Both the position numbers and the translations under genes were made by a program. A DNA stretch of 64,000 nt from Tuctoria greenei. Its lineage: Eukaryota > Streptophyta > Magnoliopsida > Poales > Poaceae. The stretch is taken from assembly GCA_036927565.1 (NCBI GenBank), contig JAYESD010000003.1, positions 99,495,591-99,559,590 of the forward strand. The letters are read 5' to 3'. The notes under the pieces are model-generated. The model worked only from the letters and a program-made list of their open reading frames with translations. It was not told the origin of the DNA and searched no databases. Each line of letters opens with the position of its first letter. Positions within the stretch are counted from its first letter, which is position 1. This document shows positions 20,021-32,978 of this stretch, in pieces.

Positions 20021-20247
20021 TTCAAGATAAAATACTTACCCTCTGGATAGATGATATGATGGACGATGAATCAACATATTAGGCCATTAGAGTTACCACA
20101 CCCTTATAGAGCTCCTTGTTTGGGAGTGCACATATTTTACGGGAAGGCCTCTTACAGAGCTATAACGGAAACAAAATATAATTAGAATGACTGGAAACTC
20201 AGACAAAACCCAAATATGCAAACACAATGGCAACTTACATCTATTAT
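20021..20247. other. Unassigned flank left of the Sirevirus pair
   Basis: Ends with ATTAT, the target duplication of Sirevirus-1. On the minus strand a GTAAGT splice-donor-like sequence lies about 10 bp from the insertion point, so an old exon may span this site and 34652 onward. No protein family is recognised. Confidence 0.3.
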
Positions 20248-22160
20248 TGTAAGACCTATGTGTGCTGAATACATTGGCTTGTAGTGAATACACTTGGCTT
20301 TGATGATAAAAGTTTTTAATATCACCAAAACACCTTTTTATAAAGGTCCGACTCTAGCTCCGAGCTATAGCAAGGTCCGACCATAGGTCTGACTTGTTTT
20401 GGGTAGCTTCGGTTACGTTAGATGCTAGGTCTGACTTCGTGGTAAGGTCCGACTAGCTTTGGTCAGCTCCGGTGAAGTTTTGTCTTTAGCTCCGGCACGT
20501 CTTTGATAGCTCCGGCACATCTTTGATAGCTCCGACATGTCTTTGGTAGCTCTCGCGTGTTTTTGCTAAACTCCGAGTTGATTTTTCTAGCTCCGGTTTT
20601 TGGGTTTACTAGTTCCGACTAGTTCTGGTTAGCTCCGGCGCTAGGTCCTGCTATTTTGTAAGCTCCGGTGGGAGCTTGGTTGTACTAGTTTTGGTAAGCT
20701 CCGGTGCTAGGTTCTACTAGCTTTTGTTAGCTCTGGCTCAAGGTCCGGGTTGCTCTGGCAAGGTCCGAAACTTGACTGTAGTGCTTCTGCTTTACATTTG
20801 CAATGTTTCGTACTTTCTTTACATTATTGGAAAGATTGATTAGTATTCATTTGCTAAGTTTTTGGTGCGTTTTGGTTGATATGGATGATATCGTGTTACT
20901 GTGGTTTTGCAACATGCTTATGTGAGGTTCTCACGTAGGGTGTTGTGTTCGGAACTAACTTGAGTCAAGTCGAGGATTTGGGCTCGTATGGATTGGTTGC
21001 TTATTCATGTGCAGGTGTTTCTTGAGTTCAAGACATGGCTGGTGACGGGATCCATTGGACTAGTCTCAGGGAGGAGATGAGGTTCCAACAACCAAATTCA
21101 GGAGGAATTGTGGTTGAGCTGATCAGGAGGTTGCGCAGCATGATTGAATCAAGAACAATGCATATGAAGGTATCGTGGACGTCATTGGAAGATATTTGCA
21201 CGTGTGCAAGGAGTGCATGGACGTGGCTACATGGTTCCGAGGCGTGATGAAGAGATGTGGACGTAAAGAATTGGTCGGAAAGGTCCAACCGACTAGGTTA
21301 TAGATTCAGGCTGCGGCCGAGTCGGGTTTGACTCAAATATGGAATGATTTGAGTTGGTTATGATAGGATTTTGTGTGGGTCACGAATTTGAGTTGTTTAG
21401 GAATCTGGGATACGTTCCTAAGGTGTTTGGAAGTTTTAAGATTGCTTCTATCTGCATATAGAAGAATCTTGAGCAGTTATGGAAAGTAACATTTCGTGAA
21501 CAGAGTAGGATTATGTTCCTGATCTGAGTTGAGTTGGCTTTCGAGCTGGTTATATAAGCAAGGGAGCCCAGAGCTCGTGGTGCACGAGTTTGGGGGCTGT
21601 TCCTCTTGTGTTCTATTGAATAAAATTCGTAGTTTGAAGGAACTTTTGTGCCTTGTTTGTCCGACTTGTTCCAGACAAGTTTTACTCGTCGAGTTTCTGG
21701 ACAGCACTACCTTTCGTTGGTGGTTTTATCATAACTCGAGTTTTACAGATCCAATTGACGTGATTCATTTTTGGTTGTCTTCAAAAATTGATTGTCTATC
21801 ATCCATCATAATTTCACGGTCATTGGATTTGTGTCTACACGAGTTGCTTTGCAGCGTTCCAGAACTGTTTTTTCTCGGGTAGGGCAGATTGACCATTGTT
21901 TGATCTTTCGATCATAACTTGCGTTTTTCTTGACGGATTTGAGTGATTCTTTTTGTGTTGTCTTCGTGAATTGATTCTCTCTGATATCTATCACTTTTGT
22001 CATGGTGAAACACGTTTAGATTAGTCTCACACACGATTTCTTTAACAGATCGTTTTTCTGCCGAAAGGGTTTGGGGTTTAATTGTTTCCGCTGCGTAAGA
22101 TTTTTGAATCTACCATTCACCCCCCCTTTGGTAGATTTTCATGTGCTCTTCGATCCTACA
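20248..22160 (+). repeat. 5' LTR of Sirevirus-1 (1,913 bp)
   Basis: TGTAAGACC...CGATCCTACA, followed by the PBS. 20340-20770 contains about twenty degenerate copies of AGCTCCGG-type sequence. The last 60 bp include CATTCACCCCCCC, shared with the other Sirevirus LTRs here. Confidence 0.88.
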
Positions 22161-22162
22161 AT

Positions 22163-22174
22163 TGGTATCAGAGC
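22163..22174 (+). promoter_or_regulatory. Primer binding site of Sirevirus-1
   Basis: TGGTATCAGAGC two bases after the LTR end, complementary to the 3' end of initiator-Met tRNA. This is standard for Copia elements. Confidence 0.85.
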
Positions 22175-22222
22175 CACGGTGCTCTAATCTTTGCGATTTG
22201 CGCGTGTTTTTTACTAATCATC

Positions 22223-23550
22223 ATGGAGAAGTACTCCGCCAAACCTTGTGTGTTTGCTGGTATTGATTTTCAGGTTTGGAAGGCACGCATGGAGGCTTTC
22301 ATCCAGGCACAAGGCTTTGCAATATGGGAGAAGGTATACAAGCCTTATGAAGTGCCATCAAACGATCAAGTTACAGCTACAAATCTGAGAGATGTCGACA
22401 ACAACAACAAGGCCCGGAACTTGATCATACAAGGATTAACACAAAGCGACTTCGACCGTGTTGCACACCTCCGATCTGCATACGATGTGTGGAAAGCACT
22501 TTGTAACTACCACGAAGGATCCAACACGATCAAAGAGGTAAGGCAAGACATGTTCAAGAAAGAATACATGCGCTTCGAGATGCAACCCGGTGAGTCTATT
22601 GATGACCTTTTTGCTCGCTTTAATAAGATTCTCAGCAACTTGCGTAGTGTCAATGTTAACTTTTCAGATGCTGAAAATGCTATGCAATTGCTAAGTGCAT
22701 TAGATATGTCAATTTGGGAGATGAAAGTCACATCTATTCGTGAATCTACTGTCATGAGTTCACTTACTTTAGATGTGCTATATTCCAAGTTAAAAACTCA
22801 TGAAATTGACACAATCTCACGTAAGAACCCCAATAAGTCTATTGCATTTGTTTCACAACGTGATATGTCTAGCTCCGGCCAATCATCATCTTGCAATACT
22901 CTTGCTTTGTTGTCCTCACTAACCCTGGAGCAGATCGAAGAAATTCCAGAAGAGGAGTTGGCACTCATCTCTACTAGATTCTCAAAAGCATTGCAAAATG
23001 TGAGAACTAGAAGGAGAGGAAGCTCCGGACCTCAACGCTGTTTTGAATGTGGTAAAACAGGACACTTTCGTACAGAATGCCCTAACCTTTTAGGTCCGAC
23101 CACCCGGGAAGAAAAACAAAGCAAGGTCCGGACCTCCTCTGGAAATTCCAACAAAAAAAAGAAAGGTACCATAGGACGCAAGATGATCAACAGTTTCATC
23201 ACCGCACTTCAAGAGTTCAGTTCAAGCGACGTGGACATTGGAAGTGATGAAGATGAAGATGATTTGGCAAACTTGTGCTTCATGGCGGGCAAGTTAAGAT
23301 CAAGTATGGAGGAGGGAGAACATAACAGCGACAATGAAGAGGTATGTCCTACTTGCGAAGAAATGTGTGATGCTAGTTCTCGTGCCACTATTATTGTTAA
23401 GAAAAAGGATAAAAAGCTTAGGGATAGTGCTGCTGAAATCAACTGTTTAAAAACTTTGATTCCTAGTGATGATGCATGTTCCTCATGTGATTTAATATAT
23501 GAACAATTGTCCTCATTAAGAAGTGCGCACACCTCCACACTTCATAAACT
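22223..23550 (+). pseudogene. Sirevirus-1 gag, 3'-truncated
   Basis: Open from the ATG at 22223 (MEKYSAKPCVFAGIDFQVWK); the frame also extends upstream into the LTR, but this ATG matches the start of the sister gag at 31931. It has a UBN2-type gag domain (about residues 10-240), a CCHC zinc knuckle CFECGKTGHFRTEC (about residue 273), and acidic and Lys-rich segments. The last residues before the break, around SSLRSAHTSTLHKL, correspond to the start of the coiled coil in the sister element. It forms the viral-like capsid in the cytoplasm. No stop precedes the break at 23550, after which the frame runs into an LTR. It is better preserved than the copy in Sirevirus-2. Confidence 0.88.
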
Positions 23551-25384
23551 TGTAGGATCGAAGAGCACGTGAAAAGCTACCATAGGGGGGGTGAATGGTC
23601 GATTTAAAAATCTTACGCAGCGGAAACAATTAAACCCCAACCCCTTTCGGCAGAAAAATGATCTCTTAAAGAAATCGTGTGTGAGACTAATATAAATGTG
23701 TTTCACCGTGAAAAAAGTGATAGATATCAGAGAGAATCAAGTCACGAAGACAACACAAAAAGAATTACTCAGTTCCGTCGAGAAAAACTCAAGTTATGAT
23801 CGAAAGGTCAAACAAAGGTCAATCTGACCTACTCGAGAAAAAAACAGTTCTGGAACTCTGCAAAGAAACTCGTGTAGATCAAAAACCACAAATCAAATCA
23901 CCGTGAAATTTTGACAGAGGATAGATAATCAAGTTTTGAAGACTACCCAAAAAGAATCACGTCAATTGGATCAGTAAAACTCGAGTTATGATAAAACCAC
24001 CGACGAAAGGTAGTGCTGTCCAGAAACTCGACGAGTAAAACTTGTCTGGAACAAGTCGGACGAACAAGGCACAAAAGTTCTTTCAAACTATGAATTTTAT
24101 TCAATAGAACACAAGAGGAACAGCCCCCTAGTCGTGTCACACGAGCTTTGGCCTTCCCTTGCTTATATAACCAGCCCTTAGGCCATCCCAATCTCAACTA
24201 GGACTCCAATCCTAATCCGATCACAATCGGAACTTTCCATAACTGCTTAGGACTCTTCTATACGCAGATAGAAGCAATCTTAAGACTTCCAAACACCTTA
24301 GGAACGCATCCCACATTCCTAAACAACTCAAATTCGTGACCCACACGAAATCCTAACATAACCAACTCGATATTTCCATACCGAGCCATAACCGACTCAG
24401 CTAGCAGCCTATGTCTTCAACCGATACGACCCGATCCTTGCGATCAGATCTTCCTTCCATAATCCGTCTCTAGAAGCATATTGCCACGTCATGCACCGCA
24501 TGCATACGTGCGAACACCTTCCTTCAACCTTCATATGCACTGCCCTTGATTCAATCATCCTGCGCGACCTCCTGATCAGCTCAACCACAGTTCCTCCCGA
24601 ACTTGGTTGTTGGAACCTCATCTCCTCCCTGAGACTAGTCCAATGGATCCCGTCACCAGCCATGACTTGAACTCAAGCAACACCTGCACATGAACAAACA
24701 AACAATACATACGAGCCCAAGTCCTCGACTTGACTCAAGTTAGTTCCGAACACAACACCTTACGTGAGAGCCTCACATAAGCATGTTGCAAAACCATAGT
24801 AACACGATATCAACCATATCATCCAAAATGCACCAAAAACTTAGCAAATGAATACTAAGAAATCTTTCCAACAATGTAAAGCAAGTACGAAACATTGCAA
24901 ATGAAAAGTAGAAACACTTAGGTCAAGTTCCGGACCTTGCCAGAGCAACCCGGAGCTTGAGCCGGAGCTTACCAAAAGCTAGTAGAACCTAGCGCCGGAG
25001 CTTACCAAAAACTAGTAAAAACTAGTCAACCCAAAACCGGAGCTAGACAAAGTACGTCGGAGCTTAGCAAAAGCATGCCGGAGCTATCAAGTATATGTCG
25101 GAGCTATCAATGACATGCCGGAGCTAACAAAGACATGCCGAAGCTAAAGATAAAGCTCACCGGAGCTAACCAAAGCTAGTCGGACCTTACCAAGAAGCCG
25201 GACCTAGCATCTAACGTAGCCGGAGCTACCCAAAACAAGCCGGACCTACTGTCGGACCTTGCTATATCTCGGAGCTAGAGTCGGACCTTGACAAAAAGGT
25301 GTTTTGGTGATATTTAAAACTTTTATCATCAAAGCCAAGTGTATTCACTACAAGCCAATGTATTCAGCAAATATAGGTTTTACA
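23551..25384 (-). repeat. 3' LTR of Sirevirus-2 (1,834 bp)
   Basis: Plus-strand TGTAGGATCG...GGTTTTACA. It lies next to a polypurine tract at 25385 and contains an array of CCGGAGCT units at about 24930-25290. It is inverted with respect to 20248-22160. Confidence 0.88.
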
Positions 25385-26439
25385 ATCTCCCCCTTGATGA
25401 ATGCATTGGCAACACCATTTAAAATCCGAACATTGGCTTATTCACATAAAAGTTTTTGAAAACAATTTCTCCCCCTTTGTAAATCAAAAGTAAAAAGAGA
25501 AGAAAATGAAAAAGTAAAAAGAGAAGAAAATGAAAATCTCTCCCCCTTTATGATCTCTCCTTATGCCCATATTCTCTTTCTCTTCATGCTTATCTCTCCC
25601 CCTTTGACAATGTATTCAACAAGTCATGAGCATATAGACAAATTTTCTCTCCAACTTTAGTTGTTATGAGCATATTATAACATATACATATAAACAAAGC
25701 TCATCCAACTTATACTATCAAGTACCTTACATTATCACATCAATGAAATACATAAGGTAGTGTAAGCCATGCTAGAACTCAAATGTAATTTTTCAATTTA
25801 AGCAAGTCATGATCTCACAAACTTAACTATTTAAAAACCTGAAAGCATGACACTAGTTGCTGCATTTTATTATTTTTCAAAGCATAAATTTAGATCATAT
25901 GATATTTGCAAGAGATTATATGCGCATCTGCCTTATTCTAACCAACCAAGCCAAGCCTATGTCATTTGACAATCAGAAGCTTAAGGACATGGTTTTAGTC
26001 ATACACAACTTCTTCCAAGTTCATATCTAAGTGCAATGATAAGCCATCTCAAAAGAAGAAGTGCGATGCATGCATATTCTCTTGATCTTTTCTCAATTTA
26101 TATTTGTTCATAAAAACTCAACATGTGAGTTGATTACTTGATGTATTCTTTATGATTAAAAGCATTTGTGAGCATGCAACAAGTTCAAAACAGCAAGAAA
26201 GTTCAACCATGACCAGATTTAGTGTATGTAATTATTCTAATTACTAGACATGGCAAAAACTACAAAATGTATAACACGAGTAATGTAGTAAGAACTTTCA
26301 GCATGTAAAAGGAATCACAAAGTCATATATGTATGAAATACTATGCTCATATTATTTTAATTTCAGATTCACAAATAGACTTCCCAAGTTTAAAAAAAAC
26401 TCCCCCTCAATTTAAGCCATGAGGATGCATAACCCCTAT
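25385..26439 (-). other. Sirevirus-2 spacer with multiple polypurine tracts
   Basis: Non-coding DNA between the end of pol and the 3' LTR. The minus strand carries repeated AAAGGGGGAGA-type tracts at about 25387-25399 (adjacent to the LTR), 25469-25479, 25538-25550, 25593-25607 and 26399-26412. Multiple polypurine tracts upstream of the 3' LTR are a described Sirevirus feature. A 24-bp tandem duplication lies near 25489-25537. Confidence 0.75.
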
Positions 26440-29247
26440 TTCACTACGAATGAAACAAAAACGAGTGAAATCCAAAGGTTTTGTAAAAATGTCAGCCAAT
26501 TGATGTTCGGTATCTACATGGTGAAGCACAATGTTTCCTTTTTCAACGTTATCTCGGAGAAGTGATACCTAATATCAATGTGCTTCATTCTAGAATGTTG
26601 CACGGGGTTTTTGGCAATGCTTAGTGTTATCACAAAACAGTGGAACACTATCTAGATCAACCCCATAGTCCTTAAGTGTTTGAACAATCCAAAGAATTTG
26701 TGAGCAAGCACTAGCAGCAGCTACATATTCAGATTCGGCTGTGGATTGAGCAACTGAATTTTGTTTTCTAGAGGACCAAGCAACAAGAGAATTCCCAAGA
26801 AAATGACAAGCACCGGAAGTACTTTTCCTATCAATCCTACAACCCCCAAAATAAGCATCCGAAAAAGCTTTCAAAGTAACGGTTGAGGAAGAAGGAAGAA
26901 AAATGCCAAATTCTTGGGTTCCATATAAGTACCTGAGAATCCTTTTGACGGCTTGACGATGTGAAACACGTGGGGAAGCTTGAAACCGTGCACAAAGACA
27001 TACGCTGAATTGTATGTCCGGTCTTGATGCCGTGAGGTACAAAAGTGATCCGATCATGCTTCTATATTCTTTTTGATTCACGGGTTCACCATCTTCATCA
27101 AGTTCAAGTGTTGTTGCTGTTCCCATTGGTGTCCGAAGAGGCTTTCTTTTGTCCATGTTGAACCGCCTTAGGAGGTCTTTGGTATACTTCGTTTGATGCA
27201 CAAAGGTACCCTCCTTGGTTTGCTTGATTTGCAGCCCCAAAAAGTAAGTGAGTTCACCCATCATACTCATTTCAAATTCGGAACTCATCATTGCTGAAAA
27301 CTTGGACACAAGATCATGAGAAGCACAACCAAAGATAATATCATCCACATACACTTGAACAAATAATGAGTCATTGCCATGTTTAAGCACAAAAAGAGTT
27401 TTATCAACCTTGCCCATTGTAAACCCCTTTTCAAGTAAGAATGTTTTGAACCTATCATACCATGCTCTAGGGGCTTGTTTCAGACCATATAAGGCTTTGG
27501 ACAGTTTGTAAACATGATTAGGAATATCTGGATTTTCAAAACCCGGTGGTTGTTTGACATAAACCTCCTCATCTATGTAGCCATTAAGGAAAGTACTTTT
27601 AACATCCATTTGATATAGCTCAAAACCTTTAGATGCTGCAAAAGCTAACAAAATTCTTATGGCTTCTAATCTAGAGATAGGAGCAAAAGTTTCATCAAAA
27701 TCTAGACCTTCAACTTGAGTGAAACATTGAGCAACCAACCTAGCCTTATTCCTAACCACAACCCCATCCTCACTTTGTTTATTTTTATATACCCATTTAG
27801 TTCCAATTAAAGTGTGACCTTGAGGTGGAGGTACAAGTTTCCAAACATTATTTCTTTCAAAATTTTCTAACTCTTCTTGCATGGCAATAATCCAAGATTC
27901 ATTAGTGAGTGCGTGTGATATATCTTTGGGTTCAAAAGAAGCAACAAAAGCAGAATGAGCATGAGAGTTTGGATCGCAAAACCTGGACCGTGTGACTCGT
28001 TCGTGCAAGCTTCCAATCATCTGTTGTGGGGGATGATCTTTGTAAAAACGTAGGGGAATAGTTGTCTCACAAGCTTCTTCTTCATTAGGTTCATCGTAGA
28101 TTGATGAGCTTGTGACTTGTGGACGATCAGGACCAGCATAGGTGATACTCGGAGCTTGTTCAATGTCCGGAGCTGGACACGTGTCAACTTCGGAACTGCC
28201 AGGCAGTATCACCGGCTCTTCTTCATCTTCGAAAATACCCTCCCCCTGAGGATATGGATCTGGTCCTGCTACACCGGAGCTAGTACCTGGGCTAGCTTCA
28301 TCAAAAGACACTTCACAAGTCTCCACAGTTTTATTAGTCTCAAGTAAAAGCACACGGTAGCCTCTAGTATGAGATGGATAACCAAGAAACATGCCATCAA
28401 TGGATCTAGGTTCAAATTTATCAAGATTACCATGTTTCTTAACAAAGCATTTGCAACCAAAGACCCGAAAGTGTGTAACACTAGGCCTATGTCCAAACCG
28501 GAGCTCATATGGTGTTTTACCTAGCTTAGCACGCAAGAAAACACGATTTGAGACATAACAAGCGGTTGCTAACGCATCAGCCCAAAATTTTCTAGGAGTT
28601 TGATATTCATCAAGCATAGTCCTAGCCATCTCAACTAAGGTTCTGTTCTTTCTTTCTACAACACCGTTTTGTTGAGGTACATATGGTGAAGAGAATTGAT
28701 GATCTATTCTATTTTCAGCACAAAAGTGATCAAAAGATTGATTTTTAAATTTAGTTCCATTATCACTTCTAATTGCTTTTAATGATCCTGGGTGATCAAT
28801 TGATAATCTAAGAAATAAAGTTCTAAAGTGACTAAAAACTTCATTCTTAGACGCCATAAAGTAAACCCAAGAGTATCTAGAATAATCATCAACAATAACA
28901 AGAACATACCATTTACCTCCGAAGGATTGAACACGTGAAGGTCCTACAGTGTCAAGATGCAAAAGTTGACATGGTTCAGTTGTCATGATCATTGTGAGAG
29001 GTGTATGTGAACCTGCAACCATCTTAGCATGTCTACAAGAAGAGCACACAATTTCTTTGTCCCCCTTAAGCTTAGGCAGCCCACGTATGCGATCAAGAGC
29101 ACTAACACGTGTTAGGTGATCAAAGCCTACGTGACCAAGTCTACGATGCCAAAAATATAAGTCCTTTGAATCATTAGCAACTAGACACCTATGCTTAGAG
29201 GAAGACATATCAAAATCAGCTTTAAAAACTCTTCCAAACCGAGACAT
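26440..29247 (-). pseudogene. Sirevirus-2 pol: integrase, reverse transcriptase, RNase H
   Basis: An 885-codon open frame (29247-26590). It holds a GAG-pre-integrase domain with HRRLGH and C-x2-C (to about residue 75), an integrase core with D in HLDTVGPS, D in SDNGTKF and E in VVERKNRT, a variable Pro-rich linker, RVT_2 with FNGY-like motif and the YVDDI active site (about residue 650), and RNase H with KSTSGACHFLG and AESEY. Integrase inserts cDNA and RT copies the RNA. Oddities: the SDAD-type RNase H motif reads SDAY, and after CDNT a frameshift destroys the conserved tail. The LADIFTKPLDFTRF continuation is visible in another frame to about 26440. Confidence 0.88.
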
Positions 29248-29307
29248 GTTAAAAATAAGCTAACTATTTGAACCTACAACTTTGCAGCAGTTTTTATTGA
29301 AAATAAT

Positions 29308-29562
29308 TTATAGATTTTCATCTAGCAATTGTGAAACAGAAAGCAAGTTGTATTTCAAATTTTTGACAAGTGCCACATTTTTCAAAGTGTAGTGATCATT
29401 TACTTTAACTGAACCCTTAGCAATTATAGGAGTTGAAGAATTATCGGCAAAAGTAACATTCTCTACACGTGACACAAAAGAGAGGGAGGAGAACCAATCT
29501 TTGTTACCGGTCATGTGGCATGAGCAACCTGAATCCACAATCCAAACGTTCTCCTTCCTCAA
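29308..29562 (-). pseudogene. Sirevirus-2 protease domain
   Basis: ENVWIVDSGCSCHMTGNKDW contains the D-S-G active site of Copia aspartic protease with the HMTG follow-up, then FADNSS and LLSVSQLLDENL. It is in frame with the gag tail and with pol but bounded by TAG stops at both ends (29572-29574 and 29308-29310). It was once part of one polyprotein. Confidence 0.85.
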
Positions 29563-29571
29563 ACGTGTAAC

Positions 29572-31931
29572 CTACATAGAAGCACAATACGTCGATGACT
29601 CAATACTGGGGTTAGTCAAAAGGCATTTAGGTATCCAGTACTGAGTCACACGACGTGCAGTAGGAAAAACACGCGAAAGCTGAGATAAAACAGCAGGTTT
29701 ATGAGTCGAAGTTTGAGGTTTTCTATTCTTAACTCTTCTAGCACAAGAACCAGTAGCTCCGGAGGTAAAAGCAGAAGGTCCGGAGGCAAAAACTGAAGCT
29801 CCGGAGGGAAAAACAGAAGATCCGGGAGCTCTCGGAGCTATCGGAACTATCGGAGCTGCTTTTGCGGATTTCTTACCAGAAGGTCCGGAAGCTACCTTTT
29901 CAAATTTCTGACTCACTAAAGCAGGTTGTGTTTTTCTAATTGCATGAAAGTTATAAGATCTAGCAATTTTTCTTTCCTTTTTCTGTTGTTTAGCTAGTCT
30001 ATAACAAAAATCTATGACATGACCATATTTACCACAGAAGGTACAATGAAATTTAACTTTGTGTTCATGTCTAGATGAGCAACCAATATTAGAAACAGAA
30101 TTAGAAAGCACTCCTGCATATTTGAAAACCACTTATTTTTGTTTAGGAACTGTTTGAATCAAACCACTTCCTAATGACTTTAGAAATTTAGGTGGGTGTG
30201 CCATAGCATGAACAAGAGAATCAAAACCTAAACCAGTTTTATTATTGCAAGACTTGGAAGAATTCAACAGCAAGTTTAGGTTCTTATTCCCATTACAAAA
30301 CCGATCTAATGTCCTATGCATGTCATCAAGTTTATTGGACAGATCAAGACAATTTTCACATGAGGTTTTTCCTTTTAATTTGCAATTGGAACAAAATTTA
30401 ACTTCATGAGAACGTAAAGCATTGTTCAATAAGGAAATTTCATTCATAGCATCCTGTAGTTTCTTATCAAGATCATCACAAGTAGAACAATGCAAGTCAA
30501 TTGTAGAACAGCTAGCATCTTTCAAGTTTTTATCATTAAGTGCAGCAAGTTCTTTGTTCTTTTCAATTTCTTTATCAAGTCTATCTAGAGTGGAGGAGTG
30601 TGCACTTCTTAATGTGGACAATTGTTCATAGATTAAGTCACATGAGGGACATCCATCATCACTAGGAATCAAAGTTTTTAAACGGTTAATTTCAGACTCT
30701 AGTGATTCAATTTTAGCAGCATTATCCCTAAGCTTTTTGTCCTTTTTCTTGACAATAATAGTTGCACGAGAAATACATCACACATTTCATTGCAGGTAGA
30801 ACATACCTCATTGTCTTCACTGCTGTGTTATGCATCCTCCTGACTTGATCTTGGTCTTGTTTTGCACGCCATGAAGCATAAGTTGGCCAGATCGTCATCA
30901 TCTTCATCACTTTCAAAGTCTACATCACTTGAACTAAGTTCTTGAAGTGCGGTGATGAAGCTGTTAATCATCTTGCGTCCTATGGTACCCTTATTATTCT
31001 TGTTGGAGTTTCTAGAGGAGGTCCGGACCTTGCTTTGTTTTTCTTCCCGGGTGGTCGGACCTGACAGGTTAGGGCATTCTGTACGAAAGTGTCCTATTTT
31101 ACCACATTCAAAACAGCGTTGAGGTCCGGAGCTTCCTCTCCTTCTAGTTCTCACATTTTGCAATGCTATTGAGAATCTAGTAGAGATGAGTGCCAACTCC
31201 TCTTCTGGAAATTCTTCGATCTGTTCCAGGGTTAGTGAGGACAATAAAGCAAGAGTATTGCAAGATGATGATTGGCCGGAGCTAGACATATCACGTTGTG
31301 AGACAAATGCAATAGACTTGTTTGGGTTCTTACGTGCTAGGATGTCAATTTCATGAGTTTTTAGTTTAGAATAAAGTACATCTAATGTAAGAGAACTCAT
31401 GACAGTTGATTCACGAATAGATGTTACTTTCATCTCTCAAATTGATATGTCTAATGCACTAAGGAGTTGTCTAGCATTTTCAGCATCTGAAAAATTAACA
31501 TTCACGCTACGCAAGTTGCTGAGAATTTTATTGAAACGAGCAAAGAGGTCATCGATAGACTCACCGGGTTGCATCTCAAAACGCATATATTCCTTTTTGA
31601 ACATATCTTGTTTTACCTCTTTGATTGTGTTGGCGCCTTCATGGTAATCATAGAGAGCGCTCCAAACATCGTATGCTGATCGGAGGTGTGCGACACGATC
31701 AAAGTCGCTTTGAGTGAGTCCTTGGATGATCAAGTTTCGTGCTTTGTTGTTGTTGTCGACGTCCCGGAGGTTTGTAGCCGTAACTTGATCGTTAGGCGGG
31801 ACTTTATAAGGTTTGTACACCTTTTCCCATATTGCGAAGCCTTGCGCCTGGATGAAGGCCTCCATGCGTGCCTTCCAAACCTGAAAATCAATACCAGCAA
31901 AAACACAAGGTTTGGTGGAGTATTTCTCCAT
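29572..31931 (-). pseudogene. Sirevirus-2 gag with coiled coil and second zinc knuckle
   Basis: Starts at ATG 31931 (MEKYSTKPCVFAGIDFQVWK). TGA at 31437-31439 replaces the Trp codon present in the sister gag (ISIWEMKV). The first CCHC knuckle is CFECGKIGHFRTEC near 31110. A frameshift near 30830 is followed by a coiled-coil and Cys-rich region (30672-30133). TAA at 30133-30135 is followed by a second knuckle, CTFCGKYGHVIDFC, and a Ser/Pro/Gly-rich segment up to TAG 29572. Sirevirus gags are unusually long with a C-terminal coiled coil, which fits. Confidence 0.85.
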
Positions 31932-31979
31932 GATGATTAGTCAAAAACACGTGCAAATCACAAAGATTAGAGCATCGTG

Positions 31980-31991
31980 GCTCTGATACCA
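31980..31991 (-). promoter_or_regulatory. Primer binding site of Sirevirus-2
   Basis: The minus strand reads TGGTATCAGAGC two bases inside the 5' LTR. It mirrors 22163-22174. Confidence 0.85.
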
Positions 31992-31993
31992 AT

Positions 31994-32978
31994 TGTAGGA
32001 TCGAAGAGCACGTGAAAAGCTACCAGAGGGGGGTGAATGGTAGATTTAAAAATCTTACGCAGCGGAAACAATTAAACCCCAACCCCTTTCGGCAGAAAAA
32101 CAATCTCTTAAAGAAATCGTGTGTGAGACTAATCTAAATGTGTTTCACCGTGACAAAAGTGATAGATATCAGAGAGAATCAAGTCACAAGGACAACACAA
32201 AAAGAATTACTCAAATCCGTCGAGAAAAACTCAAGTTATGATCGAAAGATCAAACAATGGTCAATCTGACCTACTCGAGAAAAAAACAGTTCTGGAACTC
32301 TGCAAAGAAACTCATGTAGATCAAAACCACAAATCCAATGACCGTGAAATTTTGACAGATGATAGATAATCAAGTTGTGAAGACAACCCAAAAAGAATCA
32401 CATCAATTGGATCAGTAAAACTCGAGTTATGATAAAACAACCGACGAAAGGTAGTGCTGTCCAGAAACTCGACGAGTAAAACTTGTCTGGAACAAGTTGG
32501 ACGAACAAGGCACAAAAGTTCCTTCAAACTATGAATTTTATTCAATATAACACAAGAGGAACAGCCCCCTAGTCGTCTCACACGAGCTTTGGCCTTCCCT
32601 TTTTTATATAACCAGCCCTTAGGCCATCCCAATCTCAACTAGGACTCCAATACTAATCCGATCACAATCGGAACTTTCCATAACTGCTTAGGACTCTTCT
32701 ATACGCAGATAGAAGCAATCTTAAGACTTGCAAACACCTTAGGAACGCATCCCACATTCCTAAACAACTCAAATTCGTGACCCACACGAAATCCTAACAT
32801 AACCAACTCGATATTTCCATACCGAGCCATAACCGACTCAGCTAGCAGCCTAAGTCTTCAACCGATACGACCCGATCCTTCCGATCAGATCTTCCTTCCA
32901 TAATCCGTCTCTAGAAGCATATTGCCACGTCATGCACCGCATGCATACGTGCGAACACCTTCCTTCGACCTTCATATG
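31994..32978 (-). repeat. Truncated 5' LTR of Sirevirus-2 (985 bp)
   Basis: Matches the first 985 bp of 23551-25384 as read on the plus strand, stopping inside CTTCATATGC. The missing half would hold the promoter-distal part with the AGCTCCGG array. Confidence 0.85.

Larger units (their letters stand above)
23551..32978 (-). mobile_element. Sirevirus-2 (Copia), inner element, 5' LTR truncated
   Basis: Reading leftward: a truncated 5' LTR, PBS, gag, protease, integrase, reverse transcriptase, RNase H, a 1-kb spacer with polypurine-tract copies, and a complete 3' LTR. It belongs to the same family as Sirevirus-1, with a nearly identical gag, but is inverted relative to it. Its right end is fused to the interior of a plus-strand LTR at 32978/32979 with no target duplication, so a deletion removed its LTR end and the rest of Sirevirus-1. 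Confidence 0.88.
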
